Shown in pieces: positions 50,255-52,522 of a stretch of 52,522 bases of DNA. The position numbers and the translations under genes were made by a program. The notes beneath the pieces are model-generated. The model was not told the origin of the DNA and ran no database searches. It saw nothing but the letters and a program-made list of their open reading frames with translations. This DNA comes from Sphingomonas sp. PAMC 26605 (GTDB taxonomy: Bacteria; Pseudomonadota; Alphaproteobacteria; Sphingomonadales; Sphingomonadaceae). The stretch lies in assembly GCF_000241485.1 (NCBI RefSeq), contig NZ_JH584242.1:208386-260907 (forward strand), written 5' to 3'. The number at the start of each line of letters is the position of its first letter. Position 1 is the first letter of the stretch.

Positions 50255-51475
50255 GTGCTCAATCTGATAGATCACCAGTTCCGTGTCGAAACAGCTCAGG
50301 AAAAGATCGATGATCTTAGAAATCGCCTGAGAAACACGAGATGGCCCGGCGATACCGACGAACATAGCGACGTTTATGGCACTAGTGTCGCCTACCTGAA
50401 AGAGCTTGTTTCGTACTGGCTCAATGACTTTGATTGGCGCGAGGCGGAGACAAAGCTCAACGACTGGGAGCAATACAAGGTTATCGTTGCTGGATCGCCG
50501 ATCCATTTCATTAGACATATGGGAAAGGGCCCTGCGCCGATCCCGCTGATCATGAGCCATGGCTGGCCGTGGAGCTATCGGGAATGGACCAAGGTAATAG
50601 AGCCGCTTGCGAACCCGGCATCGTTCGGCGGCGATCCGTCCGACGCCTTTGACGTCATCGTTCCGTCGCTGTCTGGCTTTGCGTTCTCCACCCCGACGCA
50701 ACGACACGACATGAATTTCTGGAAGATGGCGGAGCTTTGGCACACGCTGATGACCGAGACACTTGGCTATGAGAAATACGCAGCGGCGGGATCCGATTAC
50801 GGCGCCCTCGTGACTAGCCAACTTGGCCATAAATATGCAGATAAACTGTATGGAATTTGGCTCGGCCACCGCATCCATCTGGATGTTTTCCAGGGTGACC
50901 GGCCGTGGGACATCACAGGCGGCGCACGGATTCCCGAAGAGCTTCCCGCGCCTTTGCGAGAGAAGGGCATCGAAATGCAGGAGCGTTTCGCATCGCACGT
51001 GGCGGTTCATATGCTCGACAGTCAAAATCTTGCAGTTGCTCTCGCGGATTCGCCGGTCGGCATGCTTGCGTGGATCCTTCGTCGATGGACCAAGTGGAGC
51101 GAGTCCAATGGAAATGTAGAGAGCGTCTTCCCGCGGGAACACCTCATCACAAATGCGACGATTTGGTGGCTCACGAATTCCATCACGAGTTCGATCCGTT
51201 CCTATGTGAATGCCAACCGCTTTCCCTGGACCCCCTCTCACGACCGCGTGCCAATTATCGAAGCGCCGACGGGGTTCACGTTTTTAGGGTATGAAAACCC
51301 TCCTGGCGTCAGCACGGAAAAGCGCGTCGAGCAGTTTCTGGAAAGTCCCGGCGAGAAGGACTGGTATAATCCCGTTTATCTCAAGGCACATGATCATGGC
51401 GGCCACTTTACGCCGTGGGAAAACCCGGAAGCCGTGATAGAGGATATTCGTGCGACGTTCCGGCCCCTTAGATAA
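50255..51475 (+). CDS. Epoxide hydrolase family protein (EHN + alpha/beta hydrolase)
   Basis: 406 residues from GTG 50255, with ACGAGGA upstream. The N-terminal EHN domain begins NLIDHQFRVETAQEKIDDLR. The core has the oxyanion HGWPWSYREW near 103, the nucleophile AAAGSDYGALVTS with Asp near 179, and the C-terminal His in KAHDHGGHFTPWENPE near 379. It should hydrolyse an epoxide or related ester to a diol. Paired with the SnoaL-like gene, it suggests degradation of a ring compound; the substrate is unknown. Confidence 0.88.
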   Translation: MLNLIDHQFRVETAQEKIDDLRNRLRNTRWPGDTDEHSDVYGTSVAYLKELVSYWLNDFDWREAETKLNDWEQYKVIVAGSPIHFIRHMGKGPAPIPLIMSHGWPWSYREWTKVIEPLANPASFGGDPSDAFDVIVPSLSGFAFSTPTQRHDMNFWKMAELWHTLMTETLGYEKYAAAGSDYGALVTSQLGHKYADKLYGIWLGHRIHLDVFQGDRPWDITGGARIPEELPAPLREKGIEMQERFASHVAVHMLDSQNLAVALADSPVGMLAWILRRWTKWSESNGNVESVFPREHLITNATIWWLTNSITSSIRSYVNANRFPWTPSHDRVPIIEAPTGFTFLGYENPPGVSTEKRVEQFLESPGEKDWYNPVYLKAHDHGGHFTPWENPEAVIEDIRATFRPLR

Positions 51476-51555
51476 CAGGCAAAGGCGGCAGCGAAGCGAA
51501 AAAGCAGTCCGCACGAAACGCCAAGATCTTCTTCCGCCGTAGCGAATCCCATTAC
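51476..51555 (+). other. Short gap after the hydrolase
   Basis: Nothing recognised. The IS256-like remnant starts immediately after it. Confidence 0.3.
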
Positions 51556-51790
51556 TGTTCATACCCACTGCGATGGCGACCGCGATCGGGTCCGCCTGAC
51601 GCATTCCAGGTACGTCGCGTCGATCCACATGTACGGCCAGTTACGCTTGAAAGGATGGTCGAGAAAAGCCTTCACGCGGACTCGATCTTCTCGCACAGCC
51701 GTTACCTGCTTTTCCAGATGCCGCTCATCCCCATGGCTTCACCAGGTCATCGACCGGACGGGTCGAGATGCCTTCATATATACCTCCTGG
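51556..51790 (-). pseudogene. IS256-family transposase remnant
   Basis: On the minus strand, in several broken frames: GIYEGISTRPVDDLVKPWG, MSGIWKS, AFLDHPFKRNWPYMWIDATYLE (written across two frames) and DPIAVAIAVGMNS. These match the conserved YxxGxSTRKVDDL, MSGISKS, WPYLWLDATY and IAVGVN blocks of IS256 transposases. Frameshifts and missing ends make it dead. Confidence 0.7.
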
Positions 51791-51946
51791 ACGACCGCGG
51801 TCAGCGTTTTTCGGAAAGGCGGCGGGCCCACTCGGCGCCTTTTCGATGCCAGTTCTTGTAACAACCATGATCACCTCCATTTTGTCAGGCGATCATTCGA
51901 TCAGCTTGTCATGATCTGCGTTATCCCCAGAACTGGGGAGGGATCG

Positions 51947-52145
51947 TCAGCACAGGATATCTGTGAAGCTAATGGCGCCGTCGACGAGCGCGCGAATGGC
52001 GAACATCGTGCGTTTGGTTACGCTGTAGCGATCGCGTGCAGTCTTGAGATGCTCCGTTACGGTTTCGGCACCGATGCCGAGAGTCTTGGCGATTTTCCAA
52101 TCGGTCTCACCCCGTGCGACCAGCGCGACGCAATCGATTTGACGA
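51947..52145 (-). pseudogene. LuxR-type HTH fragment
   Basis: TDRQIDCVALVARGETDWKI, AKTLGIGAETVTEHLKTARD and RYSVTKRTMFAIRALVDG form a complete LuxR/FixJ HTH ending at TGA 51947. The upstream frame does not continue into a sensible N-terminal domain, and the best upstream coding signal (52146-52359) is in another frame. A quorum-sensing-type regulator cut short. Confidence 0.6.
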
Positions 52146-52522
52146 TCGGTGGATCGCGGCGCGGCCGCGATGCGGCCATCGTGGCGCGCGCTATCTTGTC
52201 GATCAGGCCACTGCGATCGTCGACGACGCGACCGGTGAACAAGTGCGGGCGGCGGGCAAAACGAATGGGAGCCGGGCGGTACCCGAACTCGTGCGCGCTG
52301 GATTGCTCAACTATCAGGGCTATTGTGTCGACCATCATAATCGCGGTGCGCAGCGCCAACCCGTCTATGTCCTAGCCGGGTGCGCACGCGGTTTGATTGG
52401 CGGCCGACAAGAGAAGCCGAGAGCCGTTCCAAGACAGGCGAGAGATGGCATTCTGATCGCGCCGGAGTTTGCCAGATTTAACATAACAGTTATTATCGGA
52501 CTCACAGAGCTGGGCTACTAGC
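52146..52522 (+). other. Window end, unresolved
   Basis: Both strands have open frames (plus 52114-52521, minus 52057-52359), but neither resembles a family I know. The minus frame may be the frameshifted N-terminal side of the LuxR fragment. Left unassigned. Confidence 0.25.

Noticed and set aside
50213..51241. 342-codon minus-strand open frame
   Set aside because: Antisense of the epoxide hydrolase, whose catalytic motifs are intact on the plus strand.
1..52522. CRISPR array, tRNA or rRNA genes, iteron origin
   Set aside because: No regularly spaced direct repeats of CRISPR type, no tRNA cloverleaf or rRNA sequence, and no tandem iterons were noticed.

Overview
The window looks like part of a large conjugative plasmid, or an integrated conjugative element, of an alphaproteobacterium. 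A sphingomonad host (Sphingomonas, Sphingobium or Novosphingobium type) is my best inference, from the high GC content, codon use and the style of the proteins. The transfer and control backbone closely follows IncP/RP4 in gene content and order. No mating-pair-formation (trb) genes, no trfA-type initiator and no iteron origin are visible, so the window does not hold a whole replicon.

Layout. (1) 1-4.5 kb: an IS5-family element, then a large SIR2-STAND-TPR antiphage-type gene. (2) 4.5-8.6 kb: small accessory genes (M23-like protein, serine recombinase, small lipoprotein, hypotheticals) separated by four 28-bp palindromes of fixed 10-8-10 geometry, plus an HNH nuclease remnant. (3) 8.6-10.6 kb: a DUF3800 gene, two tiny genes and a zone of strong hairpins. 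(4) 10.6-21.8 kb: a BrxR/CapW-type WYL regulator followed by an overlapping defence operon of SNF2-like helicase (DUF3883), small unknown protein, DUF1156 adenine methylase and Swt1-HEPN/DUF499 ATPase, which I read as an Hma (helicase-methylase-ATPase) system. (5) 22.2-28 kb: small plasmid genes, a VbhA/Fic toxin-antitoxin pair whose toxin carries a KfrB-like C-terminal domain, an XRE regulator, an orphan adenine methylase, a WGR protein and a secreted nuclease.

(6) 28.0-40.1 kb: RP4-type Tra1 region in RP4 order: traC, a traD-position gene, topoisomerase III (traE), traF, traG, traI with traH nested inside it, traJ, oriT, then divergent traK-traL-traM. (7) 40.1-45.6 kb: central control region with korB, incC, korA and a kleE-like gene, then a klcA operon ending in a korC-like gene. 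Five KorB-type operators (TTTAGCSGCTAAA) are scattered through it and the tra genes. (8) 44.4-47.0 kb: four genes carry frameshifts or a nonsense codon (klcA, a small unknown gene, a rep-like winged-helix gene, a ribbon-helix-helix-like gene). (9) 47.1-52.5 kb: lower-GC cargo with a TetR regulator, an MFS exporter, a SnoaL-like protein and an epoxide-hydrolase-family enzyme, followed by IS256 and LuxR remnants.

The window therefore combines an RP4-like transfer and regulation core with a defence island and a cassette-like variable region. The least explained signals are the recombinase-associated 28-bp palindromes that delimit gene modules, a structured repeat found upstream of three unrelated accessory genes (DUF3800, WYL/Hma, adenine methylase), and a CATAGAC-N6-GTCTATG operator family around the Fic/XRE operon.
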